In this document: positions 1 to 12,023 of the stretch, piece after piece | Layout: the number at the start of each line of letters is the position of its first letter | Position numbering within the stretch: the stretch's first letter is position 1 | Assembly (NCBI GenBank): GCA_028455995.1 | Contig: JABELC010000002.1 | Span: forward strand, 930,001-994,000 | Direction of reading: 5' to 3' | Origin: Scleromitrula shiraiana | Lineage: Eukaryota; Ascomycota; Leotiomycetes; Helotiales; Sclerotiniaceae | DNA length: 64,000 nucleotides | The notes under the pieces: generated by a model | The model's input: only the letters and a program-made list of their open reading frames with translations | What the model was told of the DNA's origin: nothing | Databases searched by the model: none | Translations under genes and position numbers: made by a program

Positions 1-2105
1 TGAGCATAATTTTTGAAAAGGGTCAGACCACTGCCATATCTGGATCTAGCGGTTGTGGTAAGAGTACAATCATGAACTTGCTAGAAGATGGTATGATGTT
101 TTGGAAGGCCAGGTTTTGCTTGGTGGTGAGAACGTGAAGAATTTCAACATTACATGGTTAAGGAGTCAGATTGGTTTAGTTCAACAGGGTTAGGGTTACT
201 GGCGGAGAAAGACAGAGAATTGCCATAACTCGAGCAATTATTTCAAATCACTCAATCCTACTGCTAGATGAAGCAATTTCTGCGTTGGATGCCGAGTCTA
301 GTTCAAGACACCCTGGACAAACTCTCGGCTGGTCGTACCACCATTGTTAAATCGCATAAATTGACGACAGTCCAAAAGGCCGATAAAATTATACTTCTTC
401 AGAACGGGCGCGTTATGGAAGAGGGCACTCATGACAGCTTGACCAGTCTGAAAGGCTCTTACTTTCGTCTGGTAGAAGCTCAGAATCTCCAATTCAGTAC
501 TCTAGAAGTATTTGAGGCGGTGCCTTCCCGCTCGCTCAACAATCACCCATCACCAGATAAACTGGTCATTGAGACCATTACCGACGAGAAGAACTCCGTG
601 GAAAATGGTGAAGGTCAACTAGCGAACGTTGAAACTGTCCCTGATAAAACCAATATATCTCGGCAAGTGTCACTGGTAAGATGTCTGCTCATTATTATGA
701 GAGATCTAAAGCCCTTTCGCCTACTGTTTGTGGCCGGGGTTATGGCATGCATCATCTCTGGTGGTATTTACCCAAGTCAGTCAATTGTATTTGCAAAATC
801 TGTTACTGTCTTCCAATTTCAGGGGATACTCTCGTCCATCATGGAACCTTCTGGGCTCTTATGTGGTTTGTTCTTGCACTTGGTGTCTGCTTTGCTTTCG
901 GCGGAATTGGCACAGTATTCTCGGTGATTTCCGCGATAGTTGGATACCACTATCGAAATAGCTGTTTTGCAACCATGCTAAAGCAGAATGCGGATTTTTT
1001 TTCCTCGAAGACGACCATTCCTCGGGAAGCTTGACAGCTCAATTAACATCCCATACACAGCAACTCGAAACCCATATGTCAACAAGCCTTGGTCTTATTC
1101 TTGTAGTTTTTGTCAATCTAACAGCTTCTTTCATTCTATCATTTATTGAATCTTGGAAGCTTGCACTAGTGGCAATCCTTGGTAGTCTGCCTCCAATCAT
1201 CCTTGCTGGATATCTGCACGTACGACTCCGCTCTACGGCGCAGGCGAAGGAGACGAGTTTATTCGATGAGAGTGCATGATTTGTCAGCGAAGTGGCGGGA
1301 GCTATTAAAACCATATCGTCACTAACAATGGAAGCCGATGTGTGCAACAAACTTGAACATATGCTTAGAGAATCCACCCGAAAGGCATACCGTGAAGCTG
1401 CAATTAGTATGGCTCTCTTTGCATTCCCACAAAGGGCTAGTTTACTTGGTATGTTTGTGAGATAATTGCACATCTTCCAGCATATTCACTAATCTTAACA
1501 CAGGTATGGCGCTCGCATTTTGGTATGGCGGTCATCTTCTAGCTGATCAAGAGATAAATGGATACAAACTTTTTGTGATCTTTTTGGCAATTGTATCTGG
1601 TGGGGAGGCAGCAGGCGGCATTTTTGCTCAATCAAATAGTATTTAACTTAAAATCCTATCGATTCCCGTTCTAATGCACTCTAGATATTGCCAAAGCCCA
1701 CTCGGCAGCAAATGATATACTCAGCATGGAAGCACGAATAACGCCAGTTTCAACCCCAAAGCTGAAGCATGTGCCTGGCTCACTTCCTACTGATAAGATT
1801 GAATTCTCAAATGTCACGTTCTACTATAAAACACGCCCTCAGATTCCAGCCTTGTTAAATGTCAGTTTTCAAGTAAAACTTGGTAGGAACATAGCAATTG
1901 TTGGGCCACCCGGCTCTGGGAAATCAACCATCATTGCATTACTTGAGAGGTTTTTTGAACCTTCCAAAGGCAAGATATCCTTTCGAGGATCTCAATTAGG
2001 ATCGCTTGGCATCGATCGATGCATACCGATCTGTTATTTCGTTAGTATCGCAAGAAACGTGTCTCTACCAAGGTTCTATCCGTGACAACATTTGGTCCAT
2101 TTTGA
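1..2105 (+). pseudogene. Decayed ABC-B (MDR/Pmd1-type) full transporter, truncated by the window edge and at its 3' side
   Basis: Pieces of a two-half ABC exporter remain in order but in several frames. NBD1 has a Walker A (GSSGCGKST, about 42-68). After the Q-loop (GLVQQ, near 175-187) the sequence jumps almost directly to a signature-like TGGERQRIA (about 197-225), so the NBD1 helical subdomain is deleted. Walker B (SILLLDEA) and a His-switch region with K where R is usual follow. TMD2 (about 690-1640) is broken by frameshifts near 820 and 1010 and by a TGA at 1277-1279 where related proteins usually have Arg. NBD2 has an intact Walker A (GPPGSGKST, about 1903-1929), then shifts frame near 2010 and ends after a QGSIRDNIW-like stretch. 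Two intron relics, near 1449-1503 and 1640-1685, keep splice signals. An intact copy would be a plasma-membrane drug or pheromone exporter. No functional protein is expected. Confidence 0.88.
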
Positions 2106-2292
2106 TAAATTCGCTTACATAATGAACTTGATTATCCGATGACGCGCTAGGCGAAACAAGCAACCACCTGCACTGCCTAGAACATCAACCACTTTCTTCT
2201 TACTTCTCCAAACAAGATAAACATCAATTGATGACAGGAAACCAATCTGGTTGACTTTGCTTTTGTATCGAAGGAAGCAAATCTGGTGAGCC

Positions 2293-3108
2293 ATGTCTAC
2301 CACGCCTGTAAAAGCTGACGAAGATGATATCGATGCACTTGAAGCTTTAGAAAGTGAGCAAAAGGAATGGAATAAGGTATTTATTTATCCAATCTGTTTC
2401 CCTATCAGCAAAATAGAAGCTAATATGTGGATTTAACCGGTGTAGGATGCAGAGATTGATCGTATTTTAAAGGCTTTTCGTTTGGATGCGTAAGTATTTC
2501 TTGCTTTCTTTCTTTCGTTATTTATTTATTTCTTTCCTTCCTATTGTTAACGAGTTGATCAATTGGCAATTAACTAATGAATAAATAGCTACGCAGTATT
2601 AGATCTCCAACCGGGAGTACCAGACTCCGATATCAAAAAATGTTATCGCATCAAATCTCTCCTCATCCATCCGGATAAGACGAAGAACCCCCAAGCCCCG
2701 GATGCATTTGACCGGCTCAAAAAAGCGCAGACGGAATTAATGGACGAGAAGCACCGGGAGCGTCTAGATGAATCGATTGCGGATGCGCGCATGCTGTTAA
2801 TTCGGGAAAAGAAATTAACGATCGATAGTGAGGAGGTCAAGAGCGAGGAGTTCCGCAAAGAGTGGAGGGAGAAGACGAAATTCGTGCTCATTGAGAATGA
2901 ACAGAGGAGGAGGAGACAGGTGAAGGCGCAGATGCAGGAGGAGGGGAGGGAGATGAAGAGGGTCGAGGAGGAGGTGGAGGCGAGGAAGAGGAAGAGGGAA
3001 AATGACGTTAAGTGGGAGGAGACGAGGGAGGAAAGAATCGGTAATTGGAGGGAATTTCAGAAGGGGCCGGCGCAGAAAAAGAAAAAGAAACAGAAGCCAT
3101 TGGGTTAG
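2293..3108 (+). CDS. J-domain protein, DNAJC8/Spf31-like
   Basis: Three exons (2293-2376, 2446-2489, 2589-3108) give 215 residues; both introns have GT...AG ends and the frame is exact. The J domain spans about residues 40-110, with the HPD motif at 70-72 (LLIHPDKTKN), which stimulates Hsp70 ATPase. The C-terminal half is a charged helix rich in Glu, Arg and Lys, ending in a poly-Lys tail (KKKKKQK) that resembles a nuclear localisation signal. This layout, a short acidic N-terminus, a J domain and a long charged helix with no Gly/Phe or zinc region, matches human DNAJC8 and fission yeast Spf31, nuclear proteins found with spliceosomal material. The splicing role is inferred from the family. 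The start is the first ATG in frame with the exon chain and lies about 190 bp beyond the ABC pseudogene. Confidence 0.85.
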
Positions 3109-3592
3109 GGCGTGTAGAGGTGAGATGCGGTGAGATGTGGTTATAAGATATGGTATGGGATTTGGAGTTGCGGAATTATGGATATGGAATTGCGTGATAT
3201 CTTTTTCATTGCTATATACTTTTTTCTATACTTATATTGGTGTTGGAATAAATACGAAGAGAAGCAAGCTCTAGGTCTTCACCGGTAGTCCGGTCTTCTT
3301 GTTATTCACATGTCACATATAGTAGCGAAGAGACATATCAGAGACATATCAAATACTAAGAACATTATATCTGTATCAATTTATGACTATGATCTTAATC
3401 GGATCCATGAAACGTCTACTATAAATTGAGAATATACTCCAAGGAAAAGAAAGAGTGATTCATACACAGAAAAGAAATAAAACACTTATAAGTTATTCCA
3501 AAGAAAATTTTGAATCATTTAACAAAACCAAAAAAAAACGCCCCACCAACAACAATACATCTACACTAAACGCCTCCCCTCCTCGCTACCCC
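3109..3592. other. Intergenic region between convergent genes
   Basis: This stretch holds the 3' flanks of the J-domain gene and the orphan coiled-coil gene. It is AT-rich, with no coding signal that I can support. Confidence 0.6.
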
Positions 3593-5569
3593 CTAGGGAT
3601 TCCTCAACTTCACCAAAACATCCTCCACCAGCGCCTCCGCAGCCCTAAGACCAGTCTGAACAATATTGACCGGAACCCCCTGCGCCGCATCCAGCAACTC
3701 CTCCCCCCTCCTCCCCCTCTCCAAATTCTCATTCAAAAACGTAATCAGCACCTCCGTATCCTGAATATGTTTCGTCCAAGCCGCCTGGAACGCCTCGGCA
3801 AGTCGGTTCCCCCTCTCCGCTGCCCGACTCCGCTCATCCTCTACATCTCTAAACCGCGCCCTGTATTGCGATTCTAGCTCCGTGCGGCGGTCGCTGAAGT
3901 CCCGCGTTTGCTGCTCGCGCTGCTCGGCGAGGCGTCCGGCTTCGGCTGCGTTATCCGCGTGCTCGCGTGTGTTGCGCTCGCGTGCTTCGGCCGTCGCTGC
4001 TTCTTGCGTGTCGAGGGATTGCGCTCGTTGTTCGTTTTCTCGTCGCGCGGCGAGTACGTCTCGCTCGATTTGGGCGTAGTGCTCTGGGCTTTGCGTCTGC
4101 AGCGCGGCCATATCCTGGCGCAGCTGGAACGCGAGACTGCGCTGGGATTTGGCGTCGTTGATGAGGTATGTGCGTTCGGTGTTTGCGACTTCGGCGGCTT
4201 CGCGCAGCTGGGCGTTTTCCATGCGTTGGTGGCGCAGCTCTTCCATGTCGTCGCGCTGTTTCTTCTCCCAGACGCTGACGCGCTCGGGCCAGATGGGCTT
4301 TACCACGCTGACGACCGTGGGCTGGGTTTCTATTTCGCGGGTTACGACGGTGCCCGGGTGTTCGGAGTAGGCGGGGATTACGAAGACGGTTTTGAGCGCG
4401 TCGTTGCGGAGTCGGTAGTATCGGGTTGTTATGTCTAGTGCTGTGATACCTCGAGAGAATTCTCGGCCTCCTCTTTCTTGCCATAGCTTTTCTCCCTCCA
4501 CGCCGAGTTTGAGGTAGTTGACTCGGACTTGTTCGTCTGCTATTTCTTTTCGTTGGAACTCATCGTTGAGAAATTGCCATACATCGTCACCAGCGTTGAC
4601 GAGTACGAATCTATCTTGTGGATATGCAAGTTCTCGGCCACTTCGACCATCAGGTCCAATGCGAGAGAGTGCTTGATGAGGAACAACTGCTTCTCCTTTC
4701 ATAACATCCATTGCATTTGCATGCAATCTTTCGAGATTATGAAGACGTGCGACAAGACGTTGAATGTAAAGGATCATCTGGCCAAGAAGTGTGGTTTCAG
4801 CAAGAGCGCGATCTTCTTTCTCATCTTCATGAGGCAATACACCTAGAAGACCGCCCTTGGCGCTATATTCATGATCTATCAACTCAAGGACTTCGTTTGC
4901 ATGTTTGAGAAGTGCTTCATGAGTAGCATATGGAAGCGATGGCCCATCTTTAGGTGCAGGTTCGACCGGATGAAGAGGACAAATGTCAATATCTATGATA
5001 TCGTTGAGATCGCCCGGGTTCACCATCGTACCTGGCGGTCTCTCAGCAGGTTCTACCGTGTTGAGGAGTGATACAAGTGGTAGGTTGTGATGAACTGTAT
5101 TATTTTCATAAACACTGTTTAGATCATTAAGAAAATCGAACGCTTCATTTGGGTTGAATCGGGGAACGGCAGTATTTGTAGTTCTAGCAACTGCGTTGGC
5201 ATTGTCGATCACTCCTGCAGAGGTGGAAATGGCAATTTGCTTCAAGAGCATAATGAGAGCTTGAGCATGTTGTTTTAGTTCCAGAAGTGTAGGTGCATGA
5301 CCTTTGGTAGATAGATAATTGCAATTTAAATGCGTGAACTGCTTAATAAGTGTATTCCCAGGTGCAGTAGCTGTAAAAATCGAGCGATAAGCTTCGGCGA
5401 ACTTGGTGCGTGGTACTGATCCGCGAGCTACACCGGTTCCCTTTGGTGCAGGACCTATAGTTGGAGCTGCTAGAGCTGTTGGAGCTGGAGCATCTCCGAT
5501 CAGTTCATCCCCATCGGCATCTCTGCTACCTCCACCGGGACGGGTTGCTGGCTCTGCAACTGCTGCCAT
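3593..5569 (-). CDS. Orphan coiled-coil protein, 658 residues
   Basis: A single uninterrupted frame of 658 codons starts at an ATG followed by an Ala/Pro/Gly-rich N-terminus. I do not recognise the family. Residues 1-60 look disordered. About 60-340 are mixed, with several helices (for example an LGQMILYIQRLVARLHNLE segment). From about 420 to 610 the chain is a long Glu/Arg/Ala/Gln-rich helix typical of a coiled coil. No signal peptide, membrane segment or catalytic motif is visible. Codon use changes along the gene: the 3' part (about 3850-4440) is rich in GCG and CGC codons, while the 5' part is AT-richer, which also creates a long antisense open frame with no support of its own. It is convergent with the J-domain gene. 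A structural or scaffold role is only a guess from the coiled coil. Confidence 0.72.
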   Translation of the reverse strand: MAAVAEPATRPGGGSRDADGDELIGDAPAPTALAAPTIGPAPKGTGVARGSVPRTKFAEAYRSIFTATAPGNTLIKQFTHLNCNYLSTKGHAPTLLELKQHAQALIMLLKQIAISTSAGVIDNANAVARTTNTAVPRFNPNEAFDFLNDLNSVYENNTVHHNLPLVSLLNTVEPAERPPGTMVNPGDLNDIIDIDICPLHPVEPAPKDGPSLPYATHEALLKHANEVLELIDHEYSAKGGLLGVLPHEDEKEDRALAETTLLGQMILYIQRLVARLHNLERLHANAMDVMKGEAVVPHQALSRIGPDGRSGRELAYPQDRFVLVNAGDDVWQFLNDEFQRKEIADEQVRVNYLKLGVEGEKLWQERGGREFSRGITALDITTRYYRLRNDALKTVFVIPAYSEHPGTVVTREIETQPTVVSVVKPIWPERVSVWEKKQRDDMEELRHQRMENAQLREAAEVANTERTYLINDAKSQRSLAFQLRQDMAALQTQSPEHYAQIERDVLAARRENEQRAQSLDTQEAATAEARERNTREHADNAAEAGRLAEQREQQTRDFSDRRTELESQYRARFRDVEDERSRAAERGNRLAEAFQAAWTKHIQDTEVLITFLNENLERGRRGEELLDAAQGVPVNIVQTGLRAAEALVEDVLVKLRNP

Positions 5570-6042
5570 TATATTTTATATAATCTTTTGAATATAAATG
5601 CACCGAATTTAAATTTAGAGGTAATTAATGCTCTCAATTGTATATACATGCAATGCAGCAAATGGAAAAAAGATCAATCACCTTGATGAAAGGAAAATAG
5701 CTTGTTAAGGCTTTGACGTTTTTGGTAACAGACATCGCGTTTCTGGTGAGGTTTACCTAGGAGACAATGAAAAAAAGAAGGAATGTATTTCATTCAAGGT
5801 CAATGTTATGAAAGAACTTCTTTCATGAAGGAACAATGAAATATATCTGTTTTCATGTTTCATTGAAAACTTTTGTGTTGATTGATTAAATCAAAATTTA
5901 CTTTTGGCATTAGCATTGGTGGTGATGAGATTAAATTTGAAGATATAAATTTTGTTTTGACCACAGCCGTGCCGTATGGTTGGAAATTGGGTATCATCTC
6001 AATCACTACTACTTTGAGACAACTAGATTTGGAAATCAGTAT

Positions 6043-6276
6043 GAAATTGTGATAATGAAGAGTAGCACCTTGCTATTGAGTAAGATCATGGTAAGTTACA
6101 TAGCTTCGAGGAAGCTTTTCTAACTCTCTCGAGTTAAGTTATTGATCAGATATTGTTATGAGATCGTGATAGTAACCAGCAGCACCTCGCTATTGAATAC
6201 CATGGTAGTAAGTTGCATAGCTATAAGAAGCCTTGTAGGTTTCTGTTGAGTTGCTGACCAAATATCGGTACGGATA
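6043..6276. repeat. Diverged tandem duplication, unit about 117 bp
   Basis: Two adjacent blocks starting near 6043 and 6160 share landmarks in the same order: a GTGATA box, AGCACCT[TC]GCTATTGA, CATGGTA, AAGTT[AG]CATAGCT, then TTG[AC]TGA[CT]CA-like ends. Many differences are C/T or G/A transitions. Confidence 0.7.
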
Positions 6277-6725
6277 CCGATAGCAATATTAATGTGGTGT
6301 AGATTTGCATTACCCAGCAGCGGGGTAAAGTAAGAATCTAATGTACGATTCAGCTTGGCAGTAGTGTAATACAAGCAAAGCAGGAAGCTTCAACAAAAGT
6401 ACCGTCATCATCCATGTCAAGCTGTAAAAGAAATTAACAAATTCCTTGGTGCGTGAAGAGTAGAAGAAGAGTAGAAGAAAAAAAATCATCAATTCACAAA
6501 ACCTATAATTATTATTAATGTCGGATTGATGCGTGTTTTTGGTATTGAGCTGAGCTGGTCTAATAAACATAACATGGGCTACTTTTTCTATAGGAATACT
6601 CGTAGGTTCTATCTGAAATTAATTTTCTATTTCCGTAAATGATTTTTTATTAAGCTTTTAAAGGATCCATTAGATCAAACAAGTTATATGGATATTTTAT
6701 GGTGATTAGAACCTTGTCAAAATAG

Positions 6726-6757
6726 TCCTTAAGTAATCCTTAAGTAATCCTTAAGTA
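6726..6757. repeat. Three tandem copies of an 11-bp unit
   Basis: The unit TCCTTAAGTAA is repeated three times, the last copy slightly altered. It contains the palindrome CTTAAG. Confidence 0.85.
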
Positions 6758-8249
6758 GAATTTAATTATAAACTGTAAACTCTAAACTATAAACTCTAAA
6801 GGTATTGCGGGTACATACAGTCAACTAAAACAATAGTAAATAAGTCTTTAGGTCACTTTAGAGTATATTCTGTTCTGTGCCATTTCTTTTGTATCACTAC
6901 GTATACCATCGGATAAACTTTTGACGACATCTCATATAAAGTATAGAATGGTATGTTCAACTTATAATAACATTGACTATCATACTGTATACAGTACATG
7001 TCATACCAGTATGTACTTCCATATACATCTATCAATCAATCTATCAATCAATTAATCAATCAATCAAAAGAATATTGAATGGCTGGTTGTGTTATGTTGC
7101 AGTATCGGAGTATTACTCTATAAAGTTAGTTCAAGAGGTTGGTGAAGCTCTCTTGTGGAGATATTGACATCTCTTTTCTAAGAAGCATTCAGCTGTACAG
7201 GGAATTGCTAGCATGCTATGGATCACAAATAGTTAGTTATTCACCAAGGGCCCTGGTCTGGAAGTCCAGTCGGTTATCTCATATCCATGTTATTCTTTGA
7301 AATTGCATCTGATTTTAAGCGTCTTTTTTTTTTCTCTTTTTTTTTTCTTTTTCTTTATTCTTTATTCTTTATTTCGATTCGATGTAGATAATCCAACCAA
7401 TATGAATGATGTGTAAGTAGAGGGACTAGCTTCAGGGTCAGCTATGATTGAAATTCTCAATAAGCGCGCCTACTGCAGAGATAAGATAGGTAAAGAAAAA
7501 GATGTGGTTCAACTTGATCTAGACCAGTTTCAAGACTCTCAAGACTCCAAGACTCCAAGAACATTGGTGGCAGATACTTCACAAACAGCTCATCCGATTC
7601 TCTTTGCTGTAGCATCCTTTTTTATTTTTTTATTTTTTTGATCTTCTTTGTTGCACACATTTTCCCACTAGAGTAATAAATTTTTGTTACATGTCCACGG
7701 TAGTAGGGTTACTACTATACCAAGATCATAGGTTGAAGAAGGGATATATATATATATGCTTTTGATAATCTCTTTATTAGTCTCTTTAAAAGTTATTAGT
7801 CCTATTTAATTATTGAATCAATTCTTCAGTCGATCCTTAATATATCTACTGCATGCTGTTGACCGTAACAATATTAATATCTTGCAAGATCTTGATAATA
7901 TTTTTGGTTTCGTCATATCGAAGATCCTTCCTACCTTCCCACCTCCCCTCCCCTCCCCTCCCCCTAAATTCTTGATTCTTGAAATTTCCTGCTTCTCGGT
8001 TCTTGAAAATCATCTTTTCGTCCGTGCTTTATACCTTGCGTCCCTGGTCAAGTTTGTGCGTCTGATTGTTTTTTCTTTATTTATTAATTCCAACCAGGGA
8101 CTCTTCTACTTCTTTTTTTTTTTCCTCCGACACAAATTTGATACTTCGCTTTTCCTTCCTTCCTCTTCCTTTGACATTCCTCGAAAGTTGATTTTGCTCG
8201 CATGCGAGCAAAACAACAACTTAATAATAACAAATAACCATTCTTCTAG

Positions 8250-8273
8250 AATAAATAATAATAATAATAATAA
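8250..8273 (+). repeat. (AAT)n microsatellite in a probable 5' leader
   Basis: About seven AAT units lie 30 bp upstream of the ATG of the channel gene, so the repeat is probably transcribed. Confidence 0.85.
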
Positions 8274-8303
8274 CCTGCTAATTGGAGGAAGAACTACTCT
8301 ACA

Positions 8304-11106
8304 ATGGCCGACACTACTTCAGGAGGTTCCTCCTTATCTGGCTTAGTAGCAACTTTGGTACCTGCCTTTGTCGTTGCCGCGGTTTACTTTGTTATTTTCT
8401 TATTTTTGAGAAGAAGCAATGTACGATGGTACGCTCCAAGAACCTATTTGGGGGCACTACGTGAGGAGTAAGTTGATTGAAAGACATGGAACATCAAACT
8501 ATACTGATATCAAACAGAGAACGCACCAAACCACTCCCTTCAGGATGGTTCAATTGGATTGGTAGCTTCAACAAAATTCCCGATCTCTATGCTCTTCAAC
8601 ACCAGGGACTAGACGCCTATTTATTTCTCCGTTTCTTGCGAATGACCGTTGTTATTATGTTCGTTGGCTGCTGTATCACCTGGCCCATTCTTTTCCCAGT
8701 TAATGCTACTGGTGGTAATGGAAATTCGCAACTTGACATTCTTGCTATGAGCAACATTGACATTAGCTCTCAATCTGGAAAGAATCGCTACTACGCCACA
8801 TGTTTCGTCGGATGGATCTTCTATGGATTGTAAGCATAACTACTTATTTTTGCGCATTTTACAATTCATTGAGCTGTGGAAGTTGTTCCCTTGCCTTTAC
8901 TCACACTCAATTCTATAGTGTTCTTTTCCTTGTAACCCGAGAAACGATCTACTACGTTAACCTCCGACAAGCCTTCCTACTTAACCCAACTTTCGCCAAT
9001 CGAATTTCTTCAAGAACTGTCCTTTTCGTCTCGGTCCCAAAAGCGTTCCTTAACGAAAGCAGAATTAGAAAAGTCTTTGGTAGCTCTGTTCGAAATGTCT
9101 GGATTGCTGCAGATACCGAGAAGGTGGACGAATTGGTCGAGAAACGTGACGATATTGCTTTCAAACTCGAAAATGCAGAGGTTTCCCTTATTAAGCAAGC
9201 AAACGGAGAAAGACTTAAGGCATTGAAGAAAGGAGCCAGCCAAGATGAGCAACCTGTTGCTGAGGGTGATGGAGAATCTGGATCCTTGGCTGCTAGATGG
9301 ATTCCTCAGAAGAAGCGACCTACACACAAACTTGGAAAATTCGGCTTATATGGAAAGAAGGTTGACACAATCGACTGGGCCCGAGCACAATTGGAGACCA
9401 TCATTCCGGAAACCGAAGCTGCGCAGAATAACTATTTGGCTGGTGAGACCGAGAAGGTCGGAGCTGTTTTTATCGAATTTGCCCATCAATCTGACGCCCA
9501 AGTTGCTTTCCAAAGTCTCGCCCATCACCAGGCACTTCATATGAGCCCTAGGTATATTGGTGTTCATCCTAATGAAGTTATTTGGAAGTCATTGACTGTT
9601 TCCTGGTGGCAACGAGTCATTCGCCGATTCGCAGTAGTTGGGTTCATTGCAGCATTGATTATTTTCTGGGCTATCCCAGTCGCGGTTGTCGGTCTCATTT
9701 CCAACGTGTCGTACCTCGAACAATTTAGCTTCCTTTCCTGGCTCAAAGACATTCCCAATTGGATTATGGGTGTTATTTCAGGCCTCCTTCCATCTGTTGC
9801 TTTATCGATCTTGATGTCTCTCGTCCCCGTTATTATGAGACGTAAGTATCCCTAACAAAAAGTGAATTGATTTCGCTAACCTAAAATAGTTTGCGCAAGA
9901 CTTTCTGGCGAGCCAACGGTTGCGCGTGTTGAGCTTTTCACTCAAAATGCGTACTTTGCTTTCCAAGTAATTCAAGTTTTCCTTGTCATGACAATCGCAT
10001 CAGCTGCATCCTCGGTACTTTATTCACTCATTAACAATCCAACTGGAATCCTCAATCTTTTGGCAAGCAAGCTACCCAGTGCTTCGAACTTCTATATCTC
10101 ATACTTCATCCTTCAAGGATTGAGTGTGGCAGCTTCAGTCATCTCTCAAGTCGTTGGCTTCTTTGTGTTCAAGCTTCTTTACAAGTTCTTAGCTGGCACA
10201 CCAAGAAAGATGTACAAGAAATGGACTAGCTTGAGTGCAATCTCATGGGGTAGTACTCTTCCAGTATTCACCAATATTGCTGTGATTGGTAAGTCTCCTA
10301 TCCTTGATGGGTTCGATTGTATATTAATTTTTTCAGGTATCACTTACTCGTGCATCCAACCCCTTGTTTTGGGCTTCGCTTGTATTGGCATGGGTCTTTT
10401 CTACCTAGCTTATAGATACAACATCCTGTTCGTCACAGACACCCAAATCGATACCAAAGGCTTGATATATCCACGGGCGCTCCAACATTTACTTACTGGA
10501 GTTTATCTCTCCGAGCTTTGCTTGATCGGTCTTTTCGCAATTGGAACTGCAGTCGGACCTCTCGTCTTGATGATTATCTTCCTCGTCTTTACCGTCCTTT
10601 TCCACATCTCCCTTAACGCTGCCATGGACCCACTTCTAGCTACTTTACCCAAGTCTCTCGAAGCTTACGAAGAATCTTTACAAGGAGAGCTTGAAGCTGG
10701 AGTCAGCGGTGCCTCTCAAGAGAAGACCGGAGAGAAAAACGATGAGCCAGTTCTTCCCGAGCCTACAATGTCAAAGGGAAACCTCTTGACCAGGTTCCTC
10801 AAGCCACATATCTACTCCGACTACGCTACACTTCGAGCACTTGTTCCTCAAGGCGGCCTCGATTCAGAACATCTCTATGACGAAGCCACCGCTCGTAACG
10901 CATACTTCCCACCTTCAGTCACCTCTGAAACTCCACTCCTCTGGATCCCAAGAGATGATGCTGGTATCAGTAGACAAGAAGTTGCTCACACAAGCAAGGT
11001 CATCCCAATCACCGATGAGGGATGTACTCTTGATGAGAAGAACAACCTGATTTGGGATACCGAGAGCGCCAGACCTCCGCTTTGGCAACCAAAGATTTTC
11101 TATTAG
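8304..11106 (+). CDS. CSC1/OSCA (TMEM63-type) osmosensitive cation channel
   Basis: Five exons (8304-8467, 8518-8829, 8919-9841, 9890-10288, 10337-11106) give 855 residues. The N-terminal RSN1_TM part has helices at about 12-35, 92-112 and 148-168. A cytosolic PHM7-type domain follows (about 185-385), then the seven-helix DUF221/RSN1_7TM block (about 390-665), which starts WWQRVIRRFAVVGF and runs through IMRLCARLSGEPT and the FYISYFILQG segment typical of the family. The C-terminal 190 residues are cytosolic and acidic. Yeast Csc1 and plant OSCA proteins are hyperosmolarity- or stretch-gated, Ca2+-permeable channels. The role here is inferred from the family; the location (plasma or internal membrane) is not visible. 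The fourth intron is 48 nt, in phase and free of stops, so its retention would add 16 residues. Confidence 0.92.
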
Positions 11107-11881
11107 ATGATTCGATAATATATCTCCCATCTCATCTCGGTTCGGAAAACCCTCGGTCGGTCATGTAGGATAGATGTGATTTTATACTCATGGCTTAATC
11201 CTGCTCTATGTTCCATCTCTTTTCTTTTAATTAATCAGTCTCCAATGCTTGCTATACCTCGCTTTGCAATGGATTTCCTTTCTCTTTTTTTCTTTTATTT
11301 TCGTGGCTGTGGATGAATGGTTAGATGGATGATCCACGAAAGATAGTACAATAATACGGATATGCATTTGGATGGATATGGATATGGATATGGATGATAT
11401 CAGACCATTATTAGATGGTTTTTTTCTCGGCTCCCCCTTTTATGGGGTGTAGCATGTGTGTGTGTGGTTTTAGTTGCAAAAAGATAGATACCCCCTTGAT
11501 ATCAGTGGTTAGTGGTTAGTGGTTGGCAGTTGGTAGTTGGTAGTGGTTAGTATGAAGATGTTATCGGTCTATTAGATCGAAACTGAATTGAATTGGAATG
11601 AATAATATGAAACTAAATACTTTTTAAGAACTTGATTGTGTTTTTTTGTTGTTTTTCTATGTATATATGTATGTATATATGCCTTCCTACTATTCTCGTA
11701 ATAGCATTCTCTAATATGACATGACATCAATGTTCCTTTTCGAAGTATATAATATGCGAGCCGTAAGATGTAAGATGTAAGACGTAAGATGTAAGACATA
11801 AGACGTAAAAATCCATGGATTTTCTAATGCTCGTTTACGAATGATATCTCGTTTGCGACTGATATGATGTCATCTGATATA

Positions 11882-11917
<36 letters not shown>

Positions 11918-11987
11918 TGTATGTATATATGTATGTATGTATGTATATGCCCATTCGAACATTTGAGAGAATCCATTTTTGTTTTCT

Positions 11988-12023
<36 letters not shown>

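Larger units (their letters stand above)
5570..8303. other. Intergenic region, 2.7 kb, between divergent genes
   Basis: It is AT-rich with no convincing coding frame. It contains a diverged tandem duplication (6043-6276), a short tandem repeat (6726-6757), AATC-type repeats near 7030-7068, pyrimidine runs near 7323-7372 and a CT-rich stretch (about 7930-7965). The last of these and the AAT repeat just before 8304 probably lie in the promoter or 5' leader of the channel gene. Confidence 0.6.

Noticed and set aside
3882..4484. Long open frames antisense and out of frame to the coiled-coil gene
   Set aside because: They follow from the GC-rich codon pattern of the minus-strand gene; their translations are Arg/Cys/Ser-rich and have no domain.
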